From NCBI GenBank assembly GCA_008508345.1, contig QNGE01000148.1:340261-404260 (forward strand): 64,000 nt of DNA. The letters run 5' to 3'. Shown here in pieces: positions 30,001 to 36,851 of the stretch. Source of the stretch: Paragonimus westermani. Lineage: Eukaryota > Platyhelminthes > Trematoda > Plagiorchiida > Troglotrematidae. The notes under the pieces are model-generated. The model saw only the letters and a program-made list of their open reading frames with translations, had not been told where the DNA came from and ran no database searches. The translations under genes were made by a program, and so were the position numbers. Each line of letters opens with the position of its first letter. Position 1 is the stretch's first letter.

Positions 30001-33000
30001 GGTGCTGAATCCGGCCAAGCCACATATGCTATATACGCTAGACTCAATCAACAGCCTGAAACAAGGGGACGCTATCCGATTTGCTGGTTTAGCCTTGCAT
30101 TCAAGTCAAGGGTGAGTATTCCAAAAGCCTCCAACTATTAGTTACTCAAGTTTCGTGATTGTCCTCGCTTTTGTCATTGTTTAAGTTATTTTCGCCGTTT
30201 TGTTCGAAAAGTTTGAAACCGTTCAAGGCATAACATCATCCCTTGCTTTTGTCTGCAGTTTGTCCGTACTGTTGAGCCCCGAAAGCGACCAGTGAGCTGA
30301 GAACGACATCACACACACACACTACTTTAAAGACCTCCTGTATCACTTCAATCTATTTTTAGGTTCAGTATGTCAAGTCAGGCTCTAACCGCGTCATCTA
30401 CTGAGTAAGCACGCGTGCCTTCACGGAACAAGTGAAGAGGACTTTCGACGTAAAACTTGGATAATGGGTCTTCTACCTTGAACAAATATCTCCCTCACAT
30501 TGTGAATCTGAATCACTTTGTGACTTGATGCAACACAGAAATGTCTTAGAGAATATAATCCAGAATTTGCCGGCAGTTTTCCTTGTAGAACGGAACTAAC
30601 ACACCTGAATGTGTCCAGGGGTAAGAAATGTGTGTTAGGTAAATTGGTCATTTCGACCAAACCATTCTACAGAGCGATGACAACAGAAGATACTTCTTAA
30701 TATCTAACCTCGAAGACGACATAGTTTGCACACTTTAATAAAAGCCATTCATGGGAACGAGCTTAGAACTTACAAAAATCAATCGGAAAATAAGGAAAGA
30801 ACAATAACTCGAATGAAACCATTGCTTCAGGTAAATTGTCCAGTTGTATGAGGACTTACCAGGCCACAAAATTTGTCCCCTGTACTGAACCACTCGTGCT
30901 TACCACAAGAGAACCTTGTGTGTGTGTTGGGACCTTAGATACAGGAACGCAACCCATTGGCATAGAATGGGTATTGATAAGCTCAATGTAAACTAATCAT
31001 CGCTAATAACTATCACCGGCCTAACTACGGTTGCTCCACGCTAACGATTATCAGTCTTAGTCCCACCAAACCATTCTAATTAAACACTACACATTTCTGG
31101 TCGATGAGAACCAAAATAGTATCTGTAATTCACAACACAGTGTTGCATGTATCTATCGGATTCATTAGTTCCGTGATAAATTATTCACTTCATTGATGAG
31201 CAAGTAACCGCTCAGTGGACAGGTGTCTTGTCCTAGGAGTATGACCAGCTGCTGCTCGGTGGCATGTCCCCGTGACAATCTTACTGCGCCAATTACAAAG
31301 GAACCCCCTCCTTAAGTAGCACCTTTCGTGCGCGTAAGTAACAGAAACGATAACAGAGTACATTTAGATGCTAAACGCAACTACAGGGTGCAGTATACGA
31401 ATATGTTAACGATATTCAGTGTAGTAATCACGTTTGAGACAGTAAATTGTCTGATTTACACTTGGGCCTACTAGAAGCCGATCTTCCATTTGTACTCATT
31501 ATTGTCTGTACATAATATCACTAGGTTTATGCTTTTATCGCATGCCAGTTTTACCAGGAAAGCCTCATCTACTGTCTCTACTCTTGTTCAATGACAGTTC
31601 TGATTTCAGTCGTGTAGGCTCAGCATCTGCAAATTTGATTATTCGAAGTCGGAAATTTTCAAAATATACCAAATTAATTCAACCCTATTGTTAACACCAT
31701 ACGGAATAGCCCAAGACTTCTTATGTGATTGCGGTTTACGTTTCCCTTGCAAAACTTACAGAGTCTATTTAAAGCAGACTCTGGAAAGATTCTGTTATTA
31801 ACAGCATTCTTTGTAGTTTGAAGCGAATGACTGAACCACAGTTTTCCAATTTTAGGCTGCTTTACTGGGCTACATTTACTGATGGTTGGATGCCGAATGG
31901 AACCATTCAAGTGGCATCTATGAATGGACAAAATGAAAAGCAGCTGATCCAGTTAGACGGTGAGCCCCTTGCCTTGAGTCTTTCACCGTCCTACGACAAT
32001 ACGGACAATTCAGCTGGACGTTTGTGTTGGATTCAACGTTCGATCACCAACATGTTTGCTCTAGCGACAGAAATGCATTGCGCACGTCTCAGTGCTGATG
32101 GGCGACAAATTTTAATGAAAGAACGATTGAGACAATTCAATCCGACCGAAGAGCCATCTTGGGGCATGGTTCATCACCGGGGAACTGTTTTATGGACTGA
32201 TGCATCCCGGTATGTGGAGGTCACCGTTCATTTCTGCATGATAAGCAACCACCCGTTTAACAGATTATTTTCCGAACCCAGCAGATTTTCTTCAGCTCGG
32301 TTTAACCGCTGTATTTACCTTGGTTGGAGCGGTATACTATTTAGCATTTCTTGTTTTGATTAACTTAATTAGACAGACGCCACACCTACGCTGATTAAGT
32401 ATTAGTAAATTACAGAAGCACACACTCATCTTTGAAAATTGTTTGCTATCTGTAGTCGCTCAATAGGCTGCGCTTAATTTCTTTGAGTTCGTAGGCTTTA
32501 CTCGCAAAATCCTCTATCTTTATGAGGCTCGGTGGGAGCACTCCCAGTTAGTTGACCGTTTAAGTAAAATTATTAGTTAAAATGTGAGTTGCTCCATTTC
32601 TGTTTCTAACTTGTTCAAACTGAACCGTGATATACACCAACAGACGAACCGCGGTCCGAATGCGTACATATTAAGCGAACTAACTGAACTCTCACTGACT
32701 TTTGTCATAAACGGTTTATGATGTGTAACCATTTTACTGTCCCCAGACCCCAAAATATTATTATCCAGTCACCTCTAGAGTTGACTTTGCGGCCAGTAGT
32801 TTGGATAAAACCAGCGATGTACGAAAAATACTTTTCGTTTCGTTTGAAATTTAGTAGTTTATCAGGCATACTGATCACTTCTGCCTACCCTATATGATGC
32901 CAATGATTTGTTAAAAATTCAGATTGCCAACGCTGAAACCAACTTCACCTGTTTCAGACCCCAAGTCCTAGGTAGCATGTTGGTTACCGATTAAAACTAA

Positions 33001-36000
33001 TTTTCGGCGAGTATGTCTATGGCAAGACTGTTTGCGTTAAACTAGGACCACAGTTTATGTAAGACATTTGGCTTCCTGTCCGGACGCGGAAGCAGAATGT
33101 CTGTGGTTCCTTTTGGACTGACTCAAAATAGTCATTTTTGTTGATTGTGAAGGTGCGATCAAATCAGAGAAGCTTTCAACTTCTCAAACAACTGTTACCA
33201 GTAATCCATATCAGCATGAAAGAATTTTTAAGCTTGATCAGTGATACGGTGTTTGTCTGAGCTCAAGCCAATCTGACTAATTTATTCAGACAAACTGTAA
33301 CTGAATATCAGTTCCATGGGGTCTATACTGCAGTAAAACGTTATAGAATATTGCTACATAGTAAATTAGATGGAGCATTAAAATGAGCATCAGTAGTTGG
33401 ATGCAGAATTAAGGTTATCATACAAAAGTGTCATAGCCACCCAATTACAGCTTACCAGCAGTCCACCAAAATTGACCACTCATTTCACTTCCCTCAAAAC
33501 GACATTCGCTCCTTCGCTTTCCACGCTAAAAATTTGGTATATTCAGATGAGTGATTGGCGAGTGGATATTCACAAGCATGCTGTTCGTCTGCTCTGTAAT
33601 GAGTTTTTCATTGGCTTACGTTTAATTGGGTTAAACCGATTTTGGAAGGTATCGGAACCTTTACTCCACACATCTGATTTGGGTCACGAGTGTCCAGAAA
33701 ATGCGTGCATGTCATGCATGCAAATGAATATACGCTTATCGGATCACTTTGGTTGAAATCAGCCTATTGGCAAGAACGTCAGCATATTAAAACCTAGCTT
33801 CTCGTAAATCAAAACACCGAATTACTCCACTTTTATTCCGTTTGGACTGATCTTGTGCGGGTGATAGCTCCTGAATTTAGCCATTGTTTTTAAATAGGCT
33901 TGATAATTAATAACCTTTCACACCGGCACATTCGGTTCGTGAACCTGTGGACTGTCCGATCTCAGAACTATTTTTTCCGGTCGACTGGAAAATGATGTGT
34001 ACGGAACAGAAAACTTTCCCAAAGATATATGAGAGCAGCGCTCCTGATCGCAGAGCAGATAGGCAGAACCGCTTTTAATTTCCAGAAATACCTTTATTTT
34101 TGTTGCTCATCTATTTACATTGTATTTCAGACCGGTGTTCTATTCCGCCAATCCGGCCCGACGTGTACATGTGCGTCTCGTGTGCTGTTCCAACCGTTTT
34201 CAAGCTATAGCTGCATTAGCGAAATGCAATCCAGGTAAGTGTCTGATAAGGATCAGCGACCCAGTCCTGTTTTCTGTGGTTTAAGTCCCATTTCCAGCTT
34301 TAAGCGTAGGCGTGAAATGACATCAGCGTGGAAAATTGTTTGTTTGCGGCAAACCGCCCGAGTCCAAAACCTACACGACAGTCTTATTATCGCAAGGATA
34401 ATGCCATGTTACCACTTGTTCGTCTGAAAACCGTGCACCCAGGCTGGCCTGTCCTCCCGTACAGGACCAAATTTCGTATCGTGCACTTGATGTGATCGCA
34501 CCGTATGTCCTGCGGTACACGCGTTGCGTAAGCGTACCGGAGGTTGAGAGTATGACCACGGATCTTTAGCATAGAACAAGTGAAACCGGGCTGGAGCAGT
34601 CAACCTCAGATGCCATCACACTACCATTACCTCCAACCAGAATAGTGGTTTAATCGGCGCAAGTCAAATCAAACATTATTTAATGTAGTTCATCCGACCT
34701 AGCTATTTTGAAAAAATATTTAGGTTACAAAAGTTCACTCGTGTTGTCATATCAAACACTGTAACCAAAAGAATGTTGAAACGCACCAGATTTGTGAGTT
34801 CATCCTGTCAGAGCAAAACACAACCACGATAACAATCACTCCCAACATTCAGCAAAAATCCTGTGTACATACAAGGCGTTTGAGCCTGTCATCAAGAAAG
34901 CTGTGTACGATAAATATGATAGAGAGTTGGTATCTAATATTCATTCGCCGTTTCGCTATCTTTTGTGGTCTCAAGTCATGGTCTTGAGGTAGCTTAAACA
35001 GCTGAATAGACCATGTTGTAAGAAACTCTGCACTTCGGAAGTTCCTCCTCGTCTGTACTCGTGAATGGAACGACTTCATTCTTTCAAAGATGTCGTTTGC
35101 TTGAAGGCCCAAAAACTTAAGCCACATCAACATATTCTTCAAAGGCTATGTTCTGATCAATACTTTCAGCAAGATTATAACTGTCAAACTAGAACACGGC
35201 TACAATGTAAAAAAGGTAGACCTCTACCTACAACCTATTAGATTACATTAACTTTTAGTCGAAAAGTAAACATTTGTGTCTTCTAAGATTCGGTTTACCT
35301 ACCAACGTCCCTATAGACACGGAACCATTTGCATCGAGAGAGCAAAAAGACCGCTTGCTGAAGTGGCTGAGATGTACTAATGTACCTGCTAGTACGTGAA
35401 ACTCAGCTGTAGGAAACGTTCTGTTTTCCCCGAAAAACGCTTATTTTCCACGTATCATGTTGATTAAACTGTACAGATTTTTTTACATTTCAACCAGAAA
35501 TTTTCAATTCACAAGTACTGGTGGTCAGTAGAAAATTGTTTACAAACCGTCGACAGCCCGCTTCATGCTCTCAGTATCAGATGACTGATAATATGTGATT
35601 GCTGTGAGCACCATCCAGGATCCAGCGTTTTTCGGATGGTTTCCTTCAAGCTAGTCACGTGTTTACGTCTGACGAGAGTGCGCAAGAGTGACTCGGTTAT
35701 TACTGCTTGGCATATACCTGCCTAACTCCAGTGATTCAAAACGAACCAATGGTTCAGACGTTTCAAAGTTCGAATGTGTATCAATCCCGCTTGCTTAGAC
35801 TAAACACTATTAACCGACATGACATTCTTGAGTGTTCTTTTTGTGAGCTACACCTATCACAATTTCCTAGTGATTCCAATTAGTCCCATTAACTTACCTC
35901 AAAAGTTAACACTGCCTGATTGGGACAACAACCCTATTTGTAGCTCACGTGCTGCACTTACAAATGAATAAGTTATTCCTGGCTAAGTTTAGGTGAAAAT

Positions 36001-36448
36001 GCTTCTAATTTTAAACAACGAAACAGATCTGTTAAATTCATTATTCACTCAGGTTTGAAGTACATGACAAATCGGTCATTGATAGACACACGTGTTGTTT
36101 TCTAGACGCGGAGATCTTGGTTACACTACAGTAACAAAATAAGCGATTCCACAACAAGTCGGACGATTCACATGTGAGCTCGCAGCTTGGAATTACACCT
36201 AACTTAGTGGTGAATCAAGTCACAAACATCGACAGCGTGTATTCGTTTTGCAACCGGACGTACATAAATGTTATTTATTATGACTTGTCAAATGACTGTC
36301 TTGTTTCGATCTTGATCATTTAGCAATGAGCAATGCTTGTGGCTACTCGAACGGTCGATGTAGATACTTTTGCTTGCCGAACGAGGACCACCGTTCCCGT
36401 ACCTGTGTATGTCCAGATAATGAGATTGGATGCCACAAGGAGGTGTAA
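1..36448 (+). CDS. Nidogen-like basement membrane protein, 18-exon gene, 5' end outside the window
   Basis: Gene-level entry; each exon is listed separately. Joining the 18 exons gives 994 codons plus a TAA stop with every junction in phase (2987 nt, beginning with the last two bases of an Asp codon). Module order seen: eleven single-exon EGF-like modules (the first partial), one exon with four EGF modules, one Ig-like domain, a six-bladed YWTD-type propeller of about 298 residues over four exons, and a terminal six-Cys EGF. In nidogens the G3 globule is a YWTD propeller followed by a final EGF ending in CxCPDNxxG; the last exon here reads CVCPDNEIGC before the stop, which is the strongest identity clue. 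Nidogen is secreted and links laminin to collagen IV in basement membranes. The NIDO and G2 domains should lie upstream. The Ig domain and the long EGF rod are unusual. An LDL-receptor-related or other EGF/propeller protein is the alternative; no transmembrane segment follows the propeller, which favours nidogen. Confidence 0.8.
34..2111 (+). other. Intron of the nidogen-like gene
   Basis: No EGF-type exon (Cys pattern plus GY-GDG) was found here by reading all frames. Open stretches of 60-120 codons on both strands look like chance. No repeat was recognised. Confidence 0.6.
2112..2240 (+). CDS. Nidogen-like gene, degenerate EGF-like exon
   Basis: Phase 1 in and out, acceptor CATAG at 2107-2111, donor GTGAGT. 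It encodes 43 codons with the EGF core AQCHPLAQCQHDKCRCHDGY followed by VGDGC. Two positions differ from the sister exons. The first cysteine is Arg (CGT where the others have TGT), and the last cysteine follows GDG directly instead of after GDGYxx. The third cysteine would therefore lack its normal partner. No AG lies at the position where the sister exons begin, and the available AG adds four codons upstream while keeping phase. The module is either diverged but used, or decaying. Confidence 0.7.
3632..3745 (+). CDS. Nidogen-like gene, EGF-like exon
   Basis: A 114-nt symmetric phase-1 exon (acceptor TTTTCAG, donor GTACGG) encoding one complete EGF-like module of 38 codons. It starts DSCEKIRCHEYAQC and has CQC, GYEGDGYWDC and all six cysteines. 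It lacks the DxDE-type calcium-binding signature. Confidence 0.88.
3746..8182 (+). other. Introns around the EGF exon at 6089-6202
   Basis: Apart from that exon, 3746-6088 and 6203-8182 hold nothing I can support. There is a small three-unit tandem of a 10-mer (attttgtctg-like) near 6899-6928. Short ORFs show no recognisable family. Confidence 0.5.
6089..6202 (+). CDS. Nidogen-like gene, EGF-like exon
   Basis: A 114-nt symmetric phase-1 exon with acceptor GTTCGTAG and donor GTAAGT. It encodes a full six-Cys EGF module beginning DPCANVQCHEFAKC and ending GYVGDGYRQC, followed by a short linker TVKHG. Confidence 0.9.
8183..8296 (+). CDS. Nidogen-like gene, EGF-like exon
   Basis: A 114-nt symmetric phase-1 exon (acceptor TTTTCAAG, donor GTAAGT). 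It encodes ELCAGVQCHRFGQC, a CYC step, then GYVGDGVNFC. All six cysteines are present. The usual Asp at the junction codon is Glu here. Confidence 0.87.
9216..9552 (-). mobile_element. 5'-truncated Penelope-like retroelement, GIY-YIG endonuclease tail
   Basis: On the minus strand this codes for the C-terminal part of an EN-containing PLE, in two overlapping frames separated by a frameshift near 9330-9400. Residues seen are an IVYTFDCVCGSRYVGRTRRH block (GIY-YIG core with a CxC), IKEHLP, and then TKHLLQTDHSVDP. In the other frame the tail IAEAIAIHRLNPSLCAQKQL ends just before a stop at about 9213-9215. The same order of blocks ends the larger PLE at 41847-44363, but sequence identity is low, so this is a different family. 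The RT part is absent, as expected for a 5'-truncated insertion. It lies antisense in a nidogen intron. Confidence 0.8.
9896..10006 (+). CDS. Nidogen-like gene, EGF-like exon
   Basis: A 111-nt symmetric phase-1 exon encoding DPCDGVRCAANANC, CSC, GYEGDGYTQC and a short linker. The acceptor follows a T-rich tract (TTTAAG). The donor is GTTGGT, weaker than at the sister exons. Confidence 0.88.
11150..12560 (+). mobile_element. Decayed Gypsy-type LTR retrotransposon relic (protease, RT, RNase H)
   Basis: No intact ORF, but successive frames keep Gypsy pol landmarks in the right order. There is a protease-like YFVDIDVDVSVVE (11235-11273; consensus DTG changed to DID). An RT entry block KHMLELTVMRQLN lies near 11675, then GECRLWADYPALN near 11757-11795 (compare the Gypsy block GDWRPCGDYRALN). 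A late RT block reading FNRPATFTVTIHAH then NWKLG lies near 12121-12176, and an RNase H start ASDAALSAIL near 12491-12520. The YxDD region is scrambled and there are many stops and frameshifts. LTRs were not identified, so the ends are approximate. It sits sense-oriented in a nidogen intron and cannot be functional. Confidence 0.7.
12930..12990 (-). repeat. 3'-tail fragment of the tRNA-derived SINE family
   Basis: The stretch gaacaccacccacatgtgatcgc and the bases after it resemble the tail of the minus-strand SINE at 44716-44760 (gaccatcactcacatttgatcgc), with about one difference in five. Only the tail is recognisable. Confidence 0.4.
13037..13280 (+). repeat. SINE-family interspersed repeat, copy 1
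   Basis: It aligns along its whole length with 53589-53830 on the same strand (244 and 242 nt). Shared blocks include aacacacgggtcccacaaa, atgagggccggagt, gacgaggatatg, ctggaaagctct-type and the tail caaagtggg. The body is also shared with the minus-strand copies at 44716 and 53033. In this subtype the tRNA-like head is replaced by another 5' module. It lies in a nidogen intron. Confidence 0.7.
13642..13749 (+). CDS. Nidogen-like gene, EGF-like exon
   Basis: A 108-nt symmetric phase-1 exon, the shortest of the set (acceptor TTTTCCTCAG, donor GTAAAC). It encodes DKCANIQCHPLAQC, CRC, GYDGDGYREC. It is close in wording to the degenerate exon at 2112, suggesting the two arose by exon duplication. 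Confidence 0.9.
13865..13978 (+). CDS. Nidogen-like gene, EGF-like exon
   Basis: A 114-nt symmetric phase-1 exon separated from the previous one by only 115 nt (acceptor CCGAACAG, donor GTGAGC). It encodes DVCSHIRCHPDAEC, CYC, then GFDGDGYYEC; Phe replaces the usual Tyr after Gly. Confidence 0.9.
14305..14421 (+). CDS. Nidogen-like gene, EGF-like exon
   Basis: A 117-nt symmetric phase-1 exon (acceptor CTTATAG, donor GTGAGA). It encodes DACAKIRCHTFGRC, CRC, GYEGDGLYEC and the basic-acidic linker KPRRDE. Confidence 0.9.
14422..16116 (+). other. Intron of the nidogen-like gene
   Basis: It contains a 63-nt segment (14620-14682) identical to 17715-17777. A 181-codon open stretch at 15535-16080 shows no family signature and is treated as chance. 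Nothing else was recognised. Confidence 0.5.
14620..14682. repeat. 63-nt exact duplicate of 17715-17777
   Basis: Reading both stretches base by base I find no difference over 63 nt; they diverge abruptly at both ends. At the 17.7 kb copy the segment borders a hammerhead-like PLE terminal sequence, so this copy is probably a fragment of the same element. Confidence 0.8.
16117..16230 (+). CDS. Nidogen-like gene, EGF-like exon
   Basis: A 114-nt symmetric phase-1 exon (acceptor TAATACAG, donor GTAAGA). It encodes DLCAHIACHSDAQC, CQC, GFVGDGYRDC. The final codon is split A/GA, so the junction residue with the next exon is Arg instead of the usual Gly/Asp boundary. Confidence 0.9.
16487..16597 (+). 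CDS. Nidogen-like gene, EGF-like exon
   Basis: A phase-1 exon (acceptor TTCGCAG) encoding RCADEDCHPYAHC, CQC, GYEGDGYTKC, then KEVP. I chose the donor at 16598 (CCAT/GTAAGT) over an upstream GTACCA because only it keeps phase 1 and it matches the donor consensus better. It ends the run of one-module exons. Confidence 0.88.
17715..17865 (-). mobile_element. Penelope-like element terminal sequence with hammerhead-like remnant
   Basis: The minus strand of 17779-17810 reads TTGATAAAGGCTCTC, then a short hairpin, then GAGGGTCGAAACG. This is two changes away from the hammerhead core CTGATGA...GAAA, with a 4-bp CTCT/AGAG stem II. PLEs of many animals carry hammerhead motifs in their terminal repeats. 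It lies downstream, in the sense direction, of the minus-strand PLE N-terminal coding piece at 18549-18960, across the gap. The link to that element is inference. Confidence 0.45.
17866..18548. other. Assembly gap (683 N)
   Basis: Unknown bases. It lies between PLE-like sequence on both sides, which is consistent with an assembly break in a repeat. The true length may differ. Confidence 0.98.
18549..18960 (-). mobile_element. Penelope-like retroelement, N-terminal coding fragment
   Basis: The minus strand codes, with one frameshift in an A-rich run near 18800, for a polar N-terminal segment (VQIRRDIQQLDDQLESLLPP) and then the typical PLE pre-RT block VINLSDRAMSEAENKLLNKG with LNFNVSPRPL. In PLEs this block (NLS...L...E...LL.KGLNF) precedes the RT domain. 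The larger PLE in this window has the equivalent TKLSSVQLNNIQLEALCCGF. The RT is lost in the gap. It sits antisense in a nidogen intron. Confidence 0.75.
20135..20635 (+). CDS. Nidogen-like gene, exon with four EGF-like modules
   Basis: A 501-nt symmetric phase-1 exon (acceptor CATTTCAG, donor GTGCGT) of 167 codons. Four six-cysteine modules follow each other. The first is divergent, from ECGDCRG to GVCMEC, with no GDG. The second is longer, from CVQSNCHRDALC to GYSGDGVKIC, with an insertion before its fourth Cys. The third runs from CGGGCHVRNAEC to GYDGDGLTKC, and the fourth from CQLCVPDAIC to YYGDGQVYC. Unlike the preceding exons these modules have lost or never had introns between them. 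This marks the end of the EGF rod. Confidence 0.9.
20636..22032 (+). other. Intron of the nidogen-like gene
   Basis: Nothing recognisable beyond short chance ORFs. Confidence 0.5.
22033..22320 (+). CDS. Nidogen-like gene, Ig-like domain exon
   Basis: A 288-nt symmetric phase-1 exon (acceptor CCCGATAG, donor GTGAAA) of 96 codons. It shows the Ig I-set hallmarks in order: LTLSCYV (B-strand Cys), GQWTQP (core Trp), SLRIAKPAMTDAGRYFCRAA (E-F strands, D-x-G-x-Y-x-C) and a closing hydrophobic strand AFIDVVIE. One whole domain lies in one symmetric exon, the arrangement that permits exon shuffling. Known nidogens do not usually carry an Ig domain between the EGF rod and the propeller; vertebrate nidogens have thyroglobulin type-1 modules near this point. 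Confidence 0.88.
22321..23432 (+). other. Intron of the nidogen-like gene
   Basis: No feature recognised. Confidence 0.5.
23433..23525 (+). CDS. Nidogen-like gene, first propeller exon
   Basis: A 93-nt symmetric phase-1 exon (acceptor CTACCCTAG, donor GTAAGA). It encodes VPYDIFLTSDDGILKVRSSG and ends ATLWNL. A hydrophobic strand followed by a D-G turn and a new strand is the usual entry into a YWTD-type beta-propeller. Confidence 0.78.
23526..29768 (+). other. Large intron of the nidogen-like gene (6.2 kb)
   Basis: The largest intron of the gene in this window. No retroelement coding was recognised. Two antisense open frames look somewhat protein-like: 29309-29619, listed separately, and 27175-27372, rejected. 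The phases of the flanking exons fit without an extra exon. Confidence 0.5.
29309..29619 (-). CDS. Possible nested antisense exon or pseudogene fragment, unidentified
   Basis: A minus-strand frame stays open for about 103 codons after a GTAG acceptor-like site at 29620-29621 and ends in TAA. Its composition looks protein-like, for example DGRDPTLIVSLRWLL, VSKLKYFVMLLGRT and SQVAANIQAY. I do not recognise the family and see no ATG at the start, so it could be a terminal exon, a retro-copied fragment or chance. It lies inside a nidogen intron, 150 nt before the next exon. Confidence 0.22.
29769..30111 (+). CDS. Nidogen-like gene, propeller exon
   Basis: A 343-nt exon, phase 1 in and phase 2 out (acceptor TTTCTGCACAG, donor GTGAGT). 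It covers about two blades: TQRVIYTGDYGHEIRLGD, FRNLAVDPPSGNIYAWDEA, then IRFAGLALHSSQ. The motif F.NLAVDP.SGNIYAWD matches the LAVDW..+NLYWTD repeat of YWTD propellers with the YWTD itself altered to YAWD. Confidence 0.88.
30112..31855 (+). other. Intron of the nidogen-like gene
   Basis: A short CA run near 30310 and no other recognised feature. Confidence 0.5.
31856..32209 (+). CDS. Nidogen-like gene, propeller exon
   Basis: A 354-nt exon, phase 2 in and out (acceptor AATTTTAG, donor GTATGT). It shows LLYWATFTDGWMPNGTIQVA then SMNGQNEKQLIQLDGEPLAL, the classical strand order LYWTD...I....+G.....L of a YWTD blade. It later has RLCWIQRS and ends HHRGTVLWTDAS, giving a true WTD. The blade LYWATFTDGW corresponds to the LYWTDW blade of nidogen and LDL-receptor propellers. 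Confidence 0.9.
32210..34130 (+). other. Intron of the nidogen-like gene
   Basis: A 119-codon open stretch (33397-33756) has no propeller or other signature and is not needed for phase. Nothing else was recognised. Confidence 0.5.
34131..34234 (+). CDS. Nidogen-like gene, last propeller exon
   Basis: A 104-nt exon, phase 2 in and 1 out (acceptor TGTATTTCAG, donor GTAAGT). It encodes RPVFYSANPARRVHVRLVCC and then FQAIAALAKCNP. The joined reading VLWTDAS-RPVFYSANP is continuous. It closes the propeller and leads to the final EGF. Confidence 0.85.
34235..36323 (+). other. Last intron of the nidogen-like gene
   Basis: No exon or repeat recognised. Confidence 0.5.
36324..36448 (+). CDS. Nidogen-like gene, terminal exon, C-terminal EGF and stop
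   Basis: Phase 1 in (acceptor GATCATTTAG), 41 codons and TAA. The residues SNACGYSNGRCRYFCLPNED, RSRTCVCPDN and EIGCHKEV form a six-Cys EGF of the type that follows YWTD propellers (N.C..NG.C...CLP). The ending RTCxCPDNxxG closely resembles the extreme C-terminus of animal nidogens. No transmembrane segment follows, so the product is secreted. Confidence 0.9.
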
Positions 36449-36688
36449 CATCTGTACTCTCTTCTGGGGCACGACCAACCTATCGTACTCAAGTAGCTTG
36501 AATTCACGGACTCAACCGGTCCAGTGTTCACTCTCTCATTCTCCGTTGTGTTCGATGTTGTTCATTTCTCATTTTGATTTACCTGCCTATGTCTAGGAAA
36601 TATTTCATTCTGACATTTTTCTACGTTGACTAAAAATCTCTGCCTAGTCCAGTATGGGTTTTCTCTTCATATTTACCCAATTTCCTCT

Positions 36689-36698
36689 GTTGTTGCCG

Positions 36699-36796
<98 letters not shown>

Positions 36797-36798
36797 GC

Positions 36799-36850
<52 letters not shown>

Positions 36851-36851
36851 G
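36689..36851. repeat. (GTT)n / (AAC)n trinucleotide microsatellite
   Basis: About 160 bp of almost uninterrupted GTT units, with a GCC interruption near the start and a GCT near 36796. It begins about 240 bp after the nidogen stop and so may lie in its 3' UTR. All six frames are open across it, so the homopolymeric Leu, Val, Cys, Gln, Thr or Asn frames there are artefacts of the repeat. Confidence 0.97.
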
